DNA from: Pseudorasbora parva
Lineage: Eukaryota > Chordata > Actinopteri > Cypriniformes > Gobionidae
NCBI RefSeq assembly: GCF_024679245.1
Contig: NC_090179.1
Span: 8,433,327-8,497,326, forward strand
DNA: 64,000 nucleotides
Direction of reading: 5' to 3'
Below are positions 1 through 63,105 of this stretch, piece by piece (position 1 is the first letter of the stretch; each line of letters starts with the position of its first letter). The notes beneath the pieces are model-generated. The model made no database searches. It was not told the DNA's origin and saw only the letters and a program-made list of their open reading frames with translations. The position numbers were made by a program, and so were the translations under genes.

Positions 1-601
1 GCGGTAGAAGTTGGCGAATCCCGGGAAGCGCTGCAGCTCTTTAATGGTGTTGGGCTGTGGCCAATGGGTGATGGTGTCCACCTTCCTCTGGTCCATATTG
101 ACTCCATGGTTGTCTATGATGTACCCAAAAATTGGACTGTGGAGACGTGGAACTAGCACTTCTCGAGCTTGAGATAAAGGTGACGGTCTCGGAGCTTTTG
201 CAGGACTTGACAGACATGCTCCTCATGCTCCCTCAGGTCACTTGAATAGATGAGGATATCGTCATATAGACGATGACAAACTTGTTTAAGAATTCACGAA
301 ATACCTCATCCATGTAATTTTGGAAGACGGAGGGACGGAGGGAGTTGGACAGCCCATACAGCATCACCCGATATTCATATTGACCTGAGGGAGTGATGAA
401 GGCTGTCTTCCACTCGTCTCCCTTGTGAATGTGAATGAGGTTGTAGGCACTTCTGAGATCGAGCTTGGAGAAGATGGTGGCCCCACGGAGCTGTTCTAGG
501 GCGGATGGGACCAAAGGAAGGGGATTCCTAATCTTGACGGTCTGAGAATTAAGGTGACGGTAGTCGATACACGGCCACAAGCCTCCATCCTTTTTGGCCA
601 T
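1..601 (-). pseudogene. Gypsy reverse transcriptase fragment
   Basis: Conceptual translation of the - strand gives Gypsy RT hallmarks: a KDGG...CIDYRHLN segment, then [11 protein letters not shown], then a GLSN box followed by FQNYMDEVF. The reading frame is lost at about 268, where the YxDD active-site box is expected, consistent with a one-base deletion. Thumb/connection-type residues continue in another frame to base 1. The enzyme would copy element RNA into DNA, but this copy is dead. Upstream it is separated from the protease part by an L2 tail insertion. Confidence 0.85.
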
Positions 602-644
602 GAAGAAAAAGCTTGAAGTGGCAGGGGAGGTCGATGGAGGTCGA

Positions 645-757
645 AATCTAATTTTGTTGCAATATTATCCTGTTTGACACTGTGAAGCTGCTTTGACACA
701 ATCGTGATTGTAAAAGCGCTATATAAATAAAGTTGATTGATTGATTGATGGATGGAT
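645..757 (+). mobile_element. L2-type LINE 3' tail inserted in the Gypsy element
   Basis: The segment ends in CGCTATATAAATAAAG followed by TTGA repeats. The same tail recurs at 37370-37514 and 43205-43275 (+) and at 37680 and 59021 (reverse). It interrupts the Gypsy frame just before the RT. A 5'-truncated insertion ending in a short tandem repeat is typical of L2-clade LINEs. Confidence 0.7.
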
Positions 758-1137
758 GGGTGAACCCTTGCTGTAGCGCTTCATGCACGTACTTCTCCAT
801 GGCCTTCTGTTCCGGGATGGACAGAGGATAGATGCAGCCCTTTGGTAGAGTAGCCCCAGGCAGGAGGTCGATGGTGCAGTCCCATGGCCGATGGGGTGGT
901 AGTTTGGTAGCCAACCGCTTACTGAAGACATCCTGGAATGACCGGTAAGCCGGAGGGATGGCCACAATGACTTGTGTATCGAGCTCTCTACTGAGGTGAA
1001 CTGGACAGGTAATGATGAAGGAACTGATGATGATGATGGACCTTTTAGGTGAGGACGATGAATACAACGATCAAAGTAGTTCTCACCCCATTGCAGGATC
1101 TCTCCGCTGGACCAGTGGATATGCGGCTGGTGTAATA

Positions 1138-1600
1138 TTAACCAGGGGCGTCCCAGGAAGATGTTCGCGGTTGACTCCTCCAGCACCATGAACGTGATGG
1201 TTTCCTCATGCAGATGACCAACGAGTAGTGTAAGTATGGGGGAGAAATGGCGGACACAACCTCGGCCCAGCGGTTTTCCCTGAATGGTAGTGATTCTAAG
1301 GTCAACGGGACAACAAGCTTTACGAGGGTTTGCTGACTGATGAAGTTTCCCGCCGACCCGGAGTCGATGAAGGCTTGTGCTGCAACAGATGAGTGAGAAT
1401 TACAAACGAATACTGGAATCTTGGTAAGGTTTGCCGTTAAAGGAGGTAATTGGATGGTACTCAATGCTGGCCGAGTGGGTCGCACGGAGCAGGTCGTGAT
1501 GCCATGTTTATCTCCCCCACAATACAGGTACAAATGTTGTGATATCCTGCGTTGGCGTTCGGTGGTGGTGACATGGTCTGAGTCTATCTGCATGGGTTCA
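1138..1600 (-). pseudogene. Gypsy zinc knuckle/protease region
   Basis: A - strand frame from 1593 holds a cysteine/histidine stretch (LYCGGDKHGITTC), which resembles a worn gag zinc knuckle. It is followed by FIDSGSAGNFI, the D-S/T-G active-site pattern of retropepsin-like aspartic proteases. The last histidine spacing of the knuckle is not canonical. The protease would cleave the gag-pol polyprotein. Flanking gag and RT fragments on the same strand support the call. Confidence 0.7.
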
Positions 1601-2316
1601 GGTGCTGGAGGTGCGACAGATGTTTGAGCAGGCGGAGGATCGGCAGCGGGTGAGGAGAGGCCACAGGCCTCCGTTGAGACACACGGATGGTTTTCTGGAT
1701 GAGGGCCTTCAAGCCTATGGTATCCTCGTAGACCACAATGAGTTGCTTGATTTCCCAGAGGAGGTTGTGGCGAAAGGCGGTGACAAGGGCTGATTCATTC
1801 CATCCGCTTATACAGGCCAGCGTGTGGAAACGCAATGCATAGGAACTCGTTGTCTCTCGTCTGCCTTCGCGAATAGAAAACAGTTGATCATGGACAGATA
1901 ATTTGGCAGTTTGTTGAACAAATACCTCTTTTAGATGAGTGCAGAAGGCGGAGGTTAAGCCGATGACAGGGGTATTTGCTTCCCATAGCGACTGTGCCCA
2001 CTCTAGGGCTCGGCCTGAGAGTAATAAGATGATAAATGCCACCCGGCCTCTCTCGCTGTGAATCAGATGGGAGTTCACTTCTGTATACAGGGAACATTGC
2101 AAGAGAAACCCACTGCAATCCTCCACCGCACCGCTGTAGGTCACTGGTCGGGCCATGGGACTTGCGCAGGCAGCTGACGAAGTAACGGGTGCCGGTGGTG
2201 CAGGTGATGACACTCTTACTTGAGTAGCGGTGGAGGGAGTGTTGTGAATCAGTACCGTACAGCGTAAACCAGCGTGGTGAAGTGGTCTGCGGTGCGGTCC
2301 CCGCCTGTGTCCGAAG
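1600..2316 (-). pseudogene. Gypsy gag fragment
   Basis: An open - strand frame encodes a capsid-like region: a PVTYSG...C.FLLQC segment, then ALEWAQSLWE, then SYALRFHTLA. This pattern (helical gag with 'W..fv..F' spacing) is typical of gag of Gypsy elements that are widespread in fish genomes. The first residues of the computed frame, beyond about 2317, belong to a different repeat. It is a structural protein of the element, with no host role implied. Confidence 0.7.
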
Positions 2317-2700
2317 CAGGGCCGGCCCGTGGCATAAGCGGAATATGCAAATGCTAGGGGCGCCACTCGTCCATAGGGACGCCAAAATGAGTGATTTTTT
2401 CAGGTTTTATTACTGCTACTTTTTATTCATATTAATTTGAAATACTACCTTAAAAAAACCTTAAACAAATCCCCAGACTCATCCCAGACCACCGCATCAA
2501 TCTCCTCCTGCTCAGCGAGTGCTTTAGTGTGTCCGATATTGAACACGCGATCAGTTTAACTTTGGGAATTTGTTGTTGCGTCGCCTGTCACGCATCTAAC
2601 AGACAGGAATGTGCTTGTTCGCTCGCGCCAGTGAAAGTTGGAAAGTTGCCGAATTATTTATGACGGATGGCCAATGTGTCAAAAAGACCGAAGCCCTCTG
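2317..2700 (+). mobile_element. Possible hAT-type transposon 5' fragment
   Basis: The block begins CAGGGCCGGCCCGTGG, a CAGGG start that is common for hAT elements. Near 2680 it encodes a short SKRPKPSDTG-like string, similar to the N-termini of ZMYM-like hAT transposases. No matching right end or 8-bp duplication was found, so this is tentative. Confidence 0.3.
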
Positions 2701-2776
2701 ATACAGGAATATAAAGGAATAAGGGGATAAAGACCGAAGCCCTCTGATACAGGAATATAAAGGAATAAGGGGATAA
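2685..2776. repeat. Exact 46-bp tandem duplication
   Basis: The unit beginning AGACCGAAGCCCTCTG at 2685 repeats at 2731 without change, and a third copy starts but diverges after a few bases. A recent slippage or unequal-crossover duplication is likely. Confidence 0.9.
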
Positions 2777-3019
2777 AGACAGAGGTAAAGTGATGAAATG
2801 AATGAACAGTTTATCTAAATGCATTATCTAAATATGAATGTTTGCTAATTAATGTCAGTTATTTTTATCTTAAACTTAATTTAAGCAACTGTTCTGGGTG
2901 ATCAGAATCTGTAAAAAATCATGTCAATTGTTTATAAACATGATAGTTATACTAAAATAATTTATTTTTGTATATTTTTTATGATTTTTTTATGATGAAA
3001 TAAACATTAAATAACTTGA

Positions 3020-3740
3020 CTATTATGAAAAATGTATTTAATATATTTACTGTAATACACTGTACTGTCACCAAATTTCTTTCTAACATCACTGCTGACC
3101 TGATAGTTAAACTACAACAAATATTTGGGGAAAATGTCTTTTTGTAAATTTTTCATGATTTTTCATAATGAAAAATAGATTTAATAACTTTACTGTAATA
3201 CACTGTACTCTCACAAAATTCATTTCTCAAATCACTTTTGCCCTGATAGTTAAACTACAACAAATATTTTGGGAAAATTTATTTTTTTATATATTTATGA
3301 TGTTTATTATGAAATTTAACTTTACTGTAATACACTGTACTGCTACCAAATTCATTTCTCACATCACTGCTGATAGTTATACTACAATGATTATTTTAGG
3401 AAAATGTATTTTTTTATATTTTTAAGGATTTTTTTTTATTTTGAAATAAACATTCAAGAACGACTATTATGAAAATTAGATTCAATAACTTTACTGTGTA
3501 CTGTCGCCAAATTCATTTCTCTCATCATTGCTGTTACAATAATTATTTTAGGAAATTTTGTCTTTTTGTATATTTTTTTATAATTTGTATTATGAAATAA
3601 ACGTTCAGTATCTTGACTATTATGAAAAATAGATTTAATAACTTTACTGTAATACACTGTACTGTCACTTCTCACATCACTGCTGTCCTTAAACTACAAC
3701 AAATATGTTTTATACTGCAATAATTTTTGGGGATTTTTTT
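3020..3740. repeat. AT-rich tandem repeat, about 135-155 bp period, five degenerate copies
   Basis: A core of ACTTTACTGTAATACACTGT followed by a 'tcaccaaattcatttctcacatcactgctg'-like tail recurs near 3040, 3185, 3320, 3490 and 3645. Copies differ by indels. It lies in the 1-kb stretch before the mmp28 start region. No coding potential is seen. Confidence 0.8.
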
Positions 3741-4130
3741 TCTCCATTATTTTTATTATTTTTCATATGGAAAAATATTTAAGGCTTTAGCATAAGCAAT
3801 GATCCCAGAAATTCGAATCTTTGAATATGAAGGTTTGAACTGTTTTAAATAAGTACTGACCTATTTCTGTGGTTCCTTTTATTGCTAAGGTACTAGAAAA
3901 AAGTTATGTTGTGCCAGCTACAGTCAGGTCAGTCAGGTTTAAAAATCTTTTAGCAAAGGAGTAACAGAGGCGAATTTAGAAAAGTAAAGATTTCAGAGTT
4001 TAGTAGAGATAAAATGGACAAAGAATGTATATGGTATTATATTATCTTTGGAAAATGATTATTTTCTACTCAATGTAAATCTTTTAAATACTGGACCCGT
4101 GGCAGAGAGCAGTTCAATGATGGTTCCCGA
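3741..4130. other. Upstream flank of mmp28, no recognised feature
   Basis: AT-rich sequence with no ORF or repeat that I recognise. It lies between the tandem repeat and the GC-rich start region, so distal promoter elements could be here, but none can be named. Confidence 0.5.
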
Positions 4131-4134
4131 GAAC

Positions 4135-4294
4135 TGTGTTTGTGCTCGCTTGCGCGCGCGCGCGCGCTCTGGAGGCGGAACGCGCAGTCGATATTCGCTG
4201 CTTTCAGAGTTCAGACTTCTTTTGAGTTCGGTGTAGCTATGGTCGTGATGGGATCTATTTCTATGAGGTGATTTTGGAAGTAAAGAGTGCTCAT
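4135..4294 (+). promoter_or_regulatory. mmp28: GC-rich start region and 5' UTR of mmp28
   Basis: Sequence composition shifts sharply from AT-rich to CpG-rich, with a CG dinucleotide run at about 4152-4167, immediately before the start codon. No TATA box is obvious, so a CpG-type promoter is plausible. The transcription start itself cannot be seen. A short upstream ORF lies at 4239-4271. Confidence 0.5.
4239..4271 (+). promoter_or_regulatory. Upstream ORF in the mmp28 leader (10 codons plus stop)
   Basis: ATG at 4239 opens a frame with two further in-frame ATGs and ends TGA at 4269-4271, 23 nt before the mmp28 ATG. If the transcript starts upstream of 4239, this could lower or condition translation. 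Its real presence in mRNA is unproven. Confidence 0.4.
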
Positions 4295-56317
<52,023 letters not shown>

Positions 56318-56790
56318 CCACAAGAGCGAATCAAACTAGATTCACAATATTAAGAGGCATTTGGGATATGTGCAATTCACGTAAAGGCCTGAAAGGTTTT
56401 ATCTGGGAAATGGACAGTGGAACATCTTTCTCAGTTGCAGTCTACAAATGCAACGAGAGCTGAGCAAAGTGATGTACACTTGTGTCACAAGTTGGGACTA
56501 GTTAAGGCTTTGTTTGTGTTTTTGAAAGGAGTCTCTTCTGCTCACCAAGGCTACTTTTATTTGATCAAAATGTCTAGTAAAAACAGTGATGTTGGGAAAT
56601 ATCCTTACAATTTAAATTGTGACCTCTTTTCTACTTTAATATATTTTCAAACGTTATTTAGTCATGTGATCAATTTTCAGCCTCATCACTCTAGTCTTCA
56701 TTGTCACATGATCCTCCAGAAATCATTCTATTATGACTGAAAAGAGTTTAATGTTAAAAATCATCATAAAATGGATGGAAAGTCAATAAA
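56318..56790 (+). terminator. mmp28: mmp28 3' UTR with candidate poly(A) signal
   Basis: The first AATAAA after the stop is at 56785-56790. The intervening 470 nt has no recognised repeat. The cleavage site is not visible. Confidence 0.5.
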
Positions 56791-57244
56791 TAGTTGTGAT
56801 ACACAATATAAAGAAAAAGTTTGCAGAAAAAGAAGCATAAAAGAATTAGTGATTTCTGACTCATTCATTACTGACAGAATTTGAGTCTATTAAAGAGAAA
56901 AACACTTCTCGTTTATTTAAAACATCCTTCATACAGAATTATTAAATTAGCTTGTTACCAACATACAGTCATTACTTTACAAGTAATAATTACAATGACA
57001 TACAAAGTACTACATATTTAACAATACATTTCTTTAAAAAATGGCGTCAAATATCTAAATACACTATAAAAAGTATTTTTTTCTGCTGAGATTTCAGTTT
57101 TAGCGGTAATAATTTAGTGGACATACAATAAACAGTTCTGTGACAACTACAGTGCTTTGTGTACAGAATAACAAAACCTTCTAACTAGGGTCTGACTCTA
57201 ACTAATACATGTTTACAACATATTTGGCTCATATTTGGCTTAGC
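56791..57244. other. Downstream flank of mmp28, no recognised feature
   Basis: AT-rich sequence without ORF or repeat recognised. Confidence 0.5.
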
Positions 57245-57646
57245 AGGGGTGTCCAAACTCGGTCCTGGAGGCCCACAATCTTGCAGAATTTAGCTCCAAA
57301 ATACCTCAACATGCCTGCCTGGAACTTTCTAGGGTGTTTCTAGGGAACTTTCTACCACTCCCTTAGGATGTGAGTGAAGGATACACCAGTGTATCATCAC
57401 TCATGACTCCTTAGGAAGCTTCCTCACTCCTCGTCGTGCATATAGAGAACTGAGATGAGTTTGATTGGTTTCCGGGTCACTGGCTGGAAGATGGAGGAGC
57501 AGGGAAACAAGGAAGCATCACTTTGAGGATTGAGAAGCACCCATAGAATGCCTACACCTTGATTAGCTGGTTCAGGTGTTTAACTGGGATTGAAGTTGAA
57601 CTCTGCAGGACAGTGGCTCTCCAGGAGCAGGTCTGGACAGCCCTGC
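57245..57646. mobile_element. MITE with GTCC-type inverted ends
   Basis: GGGGTGTCCAAACTCGGTCC at the left and GAGCAGGTCTGGACAGCCC at the right are degenerate inverted copies, a pattern frequent in cyprinid genomes. The middle contains unrelated sequence. Confidence 0.6.
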
Positions 57647-57959
57647 TGAAAGAGAATGTGTTCAGAATGTGTACTAGCTTCCTACTTTTACTATTTCTGC
57701 AGGTATATACATTGAGCAGTATGCACACTTTATGTATGCATTGAACACTAGGATTCCAGGATGATCTATAACATTAGGCAGAGTAGTATTCAACCAGAGC
57801 AGACTGCATGAGATTTGTTTCAAATGACTTTTGTTGTGTTTTTTACTAAAAAGGAGCAGTACTCCTTTTAGTAATATTCCCTTGTACTAGTATTCCTTTC
57901 TAAACAAAGTTCTCAATGTGTGTTGTGATTCAACTGATACAAACAATCATCATAAAACA

Positions 57960-58500
57960 ATTCCAATGCCACTAAAGCTGAGTTTCCACTTAAATTACCC
58001 AGAACAATTTTTCCCAATAACTTTTTTCCCCCCAGACCTGTTGCTGTCTGCATTTCCATTACAATTAAAAATACCGTGAAGATACAGCAAATTAGCCTGG
58101 TGATATAGGACTGAGCATGACTTTCCAGTTCCCATTGGATTTTGTCCTCCGCATATAAGCATAATAAAGCCTGAAAGCCGTTTTTGGTCCATCGGTCGTA
58201 TTTAACTCCATTGATGAATAGCAGCAACTCTTACTGCACGGACCGCAACAGACTTGTGAAAATGGTGGTTGAAATAAAATATTGCATTGAGTCAACCAAT
58301 TAGCATGTTCAGCACCCAAGTCCCACCCCCGAAAGTTTCTGAACTTTGAAAAAGTACTACCTCACGAGCAGGGACTTTGTGAGGACTGAGGAGAAAATTT
58401 TTACCCAACACTTAATTTGTTCTCTTGTCCCACACTGAGTACCACCCCAAAGTCCCTATAGTTCCTGGGGAAAGTTTCTGCAGTGGAACTAGGCTTAAAA
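57960..58500. mobile_element. Possible MITE (about 540 bp)
   Basis: AAGCTGAGTTTCCACTTAAA at the left and TGCAGTGGAACTAGGCTTAA at the right are imperfect inverted ends. No coding capacity. Confidence 0.5.
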
Positions 58501-58934
58501 TAATATTCACAAAATGCTCATTTGTATTTGCTAATGCTTTTTTGTGGAGACCATTGCTGTCATTGAAGCTAAAGGGGGACATTGACAATTCCAGAATTTG
58601 TTTTCATTTGGTTTGTCTCTTGACTTTTTAATTAACAATTTATCTAACTGAAATAGTTATGTTGATCAGAATTTGTACTGAAAAATCTGTATTAGAAGTG
58701 AAAATAAAAGCATTTTCAAACATGGACTTTTGAACCTATCCAACAACAAAAAAAATCATTTAAGAAATTATATTAATTGATAATATATTAAGAACTACAC
58801 TTGGTCCGTGGTGATTAACGTGATACGTATGTGGCGCTGAGGCTCTGCCTTTGAGATGGAAATCTTTTCCAGTTATTTTTTTTCTTGTGAGTCCATCGAG
58901 GTCAGACGAGTAAAATTATGAACACACTGCATTT
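58501..58934. other. Intergenic segment without recognised features
   Basis: AT-rich, nothing identifiable. Confidence 0.5.
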
Positions 58935-60233
58935 AAGGATGAGTTCACTTTAAAATTAAAATTACCCCATGATTTTCCCTTTAAGTCATCCTAGGTATAT
59001 ATGATTTTGTATATGAATACAATCAATCAATCAATCAACTTTATTTATATAGCGCTTTTACAATCACGATTGTGTCAAAGCAGCTTCACAGTGTCAAACA
59101 GGATAATATTGCAACACAATTAGATTTGGTGTACTGTCATTCTGGAGAAAACAGTGATGTTATCAGCTTATTTTAATTTATCATATAGCGACAATGTTAG
59201 CAGATCAGTATTATAGTTTATAGAATTAAATTAAACCTAATTCATAAACTTTATTTGTATATTTAGTTGAATAACTTAGATCATAATATTAGTGTCCCCA
59301 ACTGAGCAAGCCAAGCCAAAGGCGACAGTGGCAAGGAACCAAAACTCCATCAGGGCATGATGGAGAAAAATAAACCTTGGGAGAAACCAGACTCAGTCGG
59401 GGTGCCAGTTCTCCTCTGGCCTATTAACACACCGTGTAAGATTATTATTCTGGCAACCTTACAGGTCAGAAATCATATTAGATCGGAATATTGAAAATTT
59501 CAGGGAATCACGCAAGAGACCTTTTAGGATGGGGCGTGGATTACACAAGAGTATGAATACTTGAAAGATCTGAGTTATATTAATAAATATCCTGATGCTT
59601 CCAAGCTTTATAATGGCAGTGAAGGGGTCCAGTGAGTTTGAAGCTCAAAAAGGTGAATCACTCCTTAACCACAATATAACTGCTCCACACAGCTCTGGGG
59701 GTAAATAAAGGCCTTCTGAAGAGAATCCATTGGATTTTGTAAGAAAAATATACATATTAAAAACTTTATAAATTAAAATATCTAACTTCTGCCAGACCGC
59801 CTTCCATATTCAACTTATGAACAAAGTTTAACTGACACGACGTATGATGCATAGCATAAGCGTTTTCAACTGCAAGAAGTATTACACTTTCTGCATAAGG
59901 TGGGCTTGCAGAAGCTAAATATTTTACTTTATAAAGTGTTAACTATAAATATCCATATTTAACAATTTATAAAGTAATCAATTCTCCCCATCGATTCTCT
60001 TCAGAAGGCCTTTATTAACCCAGCGAAGCATTGTGGAGTAGGTTTATGATAAATGGACGACCTTTTTTGAGCTTCAAACTCAATGGATCCCGTCACTGCC
60101 ATTATAAAGCTTGGAAGCGTCAGGATATTTATTAATATAACTCTGTTTCATCAGAAAGAAGAAAGCCACCTAGGATGGCTTGAAGGTGAGTAAATCATGG
60201 GGTAATTTTCATTTTAAAGTGAACTAATCCTTT
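58935..60233. mobile_element. Palindromic MITE split by an L2 tail
   Basis: Left end AAGGATGAGTTCACTTTAAA, right end TTTAAAGTGAACTAATCCTT. Blocks such as CTGATGCTTCCAAGCTTTAT (59592) and ATAAAGCTTGGAAGCGTCAG (60105) mirror each other. Related fragment at 25370. Confidence 0.8.
59021..59551 (-). mobile_element. 5'-truncated L2 LINE tail with 9-bp target duplication
   Basis: Begins with (AATC)n, the reversed (TTGA)n tail, and runs 531 bp into the L2 3' UTR. TATGAATAC flanks it at 59012-59020 and 59552-59560, an exact duplication that marks target-primed insertion. Confidence 0.88.
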
Positions 60234-60239
60234 AAGTTG

Positions 60240-60597
60240 TAATTCTAATTGAACGACACACTTGTACTGTAAATACTGTAAAAATACTGCAAATCTGCTT
60301 GCTTTTAAGCAATCTTTTGTATAAAGTGCTGTATTATTAAACGTAATGCGACATACTGGAGTCCTGAATTGCAGAGCTGGTGCAAACAATGTCCACATCG
60401 CTATGATCTTTCTGACCTGTTTTCTTACTTCTGTCATTTGTGTTGTGTGCTTATTTTGTTTTTAAGAGAAAAGCGCACAGCACATAGACATTCATCTAAA
60501 CGCTGCTCTCAGCAGTGTGGGCGGTGTCAGGATATTCAATCTTACTTTTTTTACCCTTAAGTAAAGAATGAAAAACTTAAATCTGCAACTACCAAAT
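60240..60597. other. Intergenic segment without recognised features
   Basis: Small ORFs only. No repeat recognised. Confidence 0.5.
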
Positions 60598-60832
60598 TAA
60601 AAGGATAGTTCCCCCAAAAATAAAAACTCTGTCATCATTTACTCACCCTCAAGTTATTCAAAACCTGTACGAGTTTCTTCTGCTGAACACAAAATATATA
60701 TATTGAAGAATGTTTGTAACAAAGCAGAGAGAACAACCATTCCCTACCATAGTATTTTTCCCCTACTATTGTAGTTAATGGTTACAAACATGTACAAACA
60801 ATTGTTTACATGAATTTTGTTACAAACATTCT

Positions 60833-60904
<72 letters not shown>

Positions 60905-61000
60905 GTTCAGCAGAACAAAGAAACTCATAAAAGTTTGGAACAACTTGAGGGTGAGTAAATGATGACAGAATTATATATTTTGGGTGAACTATCCCTTTAA
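60598..61000. mobile_element. MITE with a (TA)n core
   Basis: Left TTAAAAGGATAGTTCCCCC, right GGGTGAACTATCCCTTTAA. 'TGTCATCATTTACTCACCCT' and its reverse near 60950 mirror each other. The TA run (60835-60901) lies in the middle. Confidence 0.82.
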
Positions 61001-61097
61001 TTATGTGCGGTTTTCCCAAACAAAGAGTCAATGTGAACAGTCAAATGAAGAACTCATCTACTTGTGCATGTTTATGTCCAATATGACACTGTGAAAC

Positions 61098-61595
61098 CTG
61101 TGTCTCTGCTTCAGAGGTCCACTGCGGCTCAGCCAGCCCATGTGTCAGGTCCCTAGACAGAGTCACCAGGGCAGACACTCCTAAAGTGGCCGGCCTATCA
61201 GCCTGGGGCTTTACAGCACAACCTGTATCCACATTCGTCTCAGGCTCCTCTTCCGGCAGAAGGCATGATATGATTTCAGAGGTCGTCGCTGGCTCATACC
61301 AGTTAACAGACTGGCCTGCTGGGCTACTGCGTTGGGAAGAGTAGCAGGAGCTTCCTGGAGGAGTGCTGCAGGTGCCGTCTGAACCCAAACACTCCCTACC
61401 TAACCTCGACCCACGAGAACATCGGTCCAGCTCCACACGGGACCGTCCCATAGGGTGCTCTCTCAAATGCAATGGCTTCTTGCAGGGAGAGGTCGAAGGT
61501 TGCCTGGCAGCTGCACCGTTCCTCAGCAGCATTCTGGGGCAGCTCAGAGGAAACGCAGACGTAAGGAACCCCTGGGGTTGTGCTGGGGCTTTAAC
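61098..61595 (-). CDS. Unidentified candidate coding exon
   Basis: The - strand is open for 498 nt between a good acceptor (pyrimidine-rich TTTTCTGCAG just above 61595) and a CAG/GTTTCA donor below 61098, exactly 166 codons. If not spliced there it reads on to TGA at 61041-61043. Translation from the acceptor starts VKAPAQPQGFLTSAFPLSCP and later has PEEEPETNVDTGCAVK. Composition is Ser/Pro/Gly/Arg-rich, hydrophilic, without transmembrane or catalytic motif. The block is GC-richer than its flanks and resembles no repeat family here. It may be an exon of a neighbouring - strand gene. I do not recognise the protein. Confidence 0.5.
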
Positions 61596-61634
61596 CTGCA
61601 GAAAAGATGAGGTTTTATTAGTTTAACAAAAATT

Positions 61635-62100
61635 GCACTTTAAAGGGATGGCTGCATGCGATTTCCCTTTTTTAACTTTAGTTAGAGTGTAATGTTGCTG
61701 CTTGGGCATAAACAGTATCTGCAAAATTACAGCGCTGAAAGTTCAATGCAAACGGAGATATTGTCTTTTAAAGTTATGGCAGTTTATTGCCTACAAAAAC
61801 GGCTGGTTTGGACTACAACAAGCTTCTTACCGGGTTAGTGACATCATAAACCCTTGCTAGTCTCCGCAGATGTGACTTCTGCCCGTAATGGGAAGGGACG
61901 TGGTGTTTCCGGACAACCTGTGCTTGGCACTTCAGCCAATAAAAATACATCAAACTCTATTCTACCCTCAAGTTACTTTAAAACCACTCTATACTATTTG
62001 TTTACCGCTAAAAGTAATACGATCTATAATTGTACATAGAACTGACATTTACAAACAATCAAATTTGAAGTGACTGGCCCCATCCCAAATTAATGTACAC
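61635..62100. other. Possible MITE arm and unrecognised sequence
   Basis: TTTAAAGGGATGGCTGCATG at 61640 resembles the end of a fish MITE, but no inverted partner was seen. Confidence 0.35.
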
Positions 62101-62109
62101 TTGTACATC

Positions 62110-62800
62110 ACATTCTTCCATCTTAAAAATATATCTAAAAAATTACGACTCTCAATGCCAAATGTAGAAAAGTAAATTCATGCGTTCATGAGCTCACGAG
62201 CTCAAGGCTAGATTATTGTAATGCTCTACAGGGTGGTTGCCCTGCTCGCTTAAAAAACAAACTCCAGCTGATTCAAAATGCAGCAGCTCGAGTTCTTACT
62301 AGAACCAGGAAGTATGATCATATTAGTCCAGTTCTGTCAACACTGCACTGGCTCCCTATTAAACATCATATACATTTTTAAATCTTGCTCCATACATTAT
62401 ACTCCATCATGTCTATAGCAGTCTCAAAACTCTGGCCAGTTGATAATACCTAGAATATCAAAATCAACTGCAGGTGGTTGATCATTTTCCTATTTAGCAC
62501 CTAAACTCTGGAACAGTCTTCCTAGCATTGTTCAGGAAGCAGACACACTCTGTCAGTTTAAATCTAGACTAAAGATTTAAGATCTCTTTACCTTGGCATA
62601 CACATTACAAAAAATCTATAATTAACTAGGTCTGCCAGAAACAAGAACACTTCCTATGACACCAATGTATTCATTACATAATAAGAATGGCATTTAAGCT
62701 AATGTTAGTCTCTCTGTTAATTCGGAGGTTTACTGAAGTCTGCCAGATCCCGGCTGTTTCCAGATCAGATGGTGGACCTGTGCCTAGACACGAGTCACAA
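62110..62800 (+). mobile_element. L2 LINE 3' fragment
   Basis: Frames include LDYCNALQGGCPAR-type residues near 62205-62260 and LWNSLPSI near 62500. They are followed by the 3' UTR block GTTTACTGAAGTCTGCCAG at 62730. 5'-truncated and frameshifted. Confidence 0.8.
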
Positions 62801-63105
62801 TATAGCCCTACAACCATTTACATGCAAACAAGTAAAGCAAAGCCAAGCATAAGAATACTTATACAATGGGCCATTTGACTGTATTTTCCTTTAAACCACT
62901 AGATGGTACACATTCAGCTCAGCACTTTTCTTAACAACCGTTTTTGATGATCCTTGATTCTTCACTCATTTGATCTAAGCTATAATTGGGATGTTAACCC
63001 AATTAACTGGTTAACTGTTAACCAACAGTAAAACATTTAACCAATTAATAGTTTACTATCGTTTGCTGCATGGTTAAAAAATACACTACAAATGTTTGGT
63101 TTTTG
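62801..63105. other. Intergenic segment without recognised features
   Basis: AT-rich. GGTTAAC/GTTAACC motifs recur at 62990-63050 as a small inverted cluster. Confidence 0.4.

Larger units (their letters stand above)
1..2316 (-). mobile_element. Ty3/Gypsy-type LTR retrotransposon, 5' part, decayed and cut by the window edge
   Basis: On the - strand the order is gag (about 2316 to 1600), a degenerate zinc-knuckle-like stretch (about 1540), an aspartic protease-like segment with a DSG triad (about 1380-1340), a spacer, and reverse transcriptase (601 to 1). This is Gypsy order. RNase H, integrase and the 3' LTR would lie left of base 1. No LTR is seen on the 5' side: the gag region runs into an unrelated hAT-like sequence near 2317. 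Frames change several times, so no full polyprotein remains. An L2-type 3' tail (about 645-757) is inserted between the spacer and the RT. Family assignment rests on protein motifs read by eye. Confidence 0.85.

Noticed and set aside
2685..3740. CRISPR-like array
   Set aside because: The repeats are contiguous tandem units without unique spacers, in a vertebrate genome.
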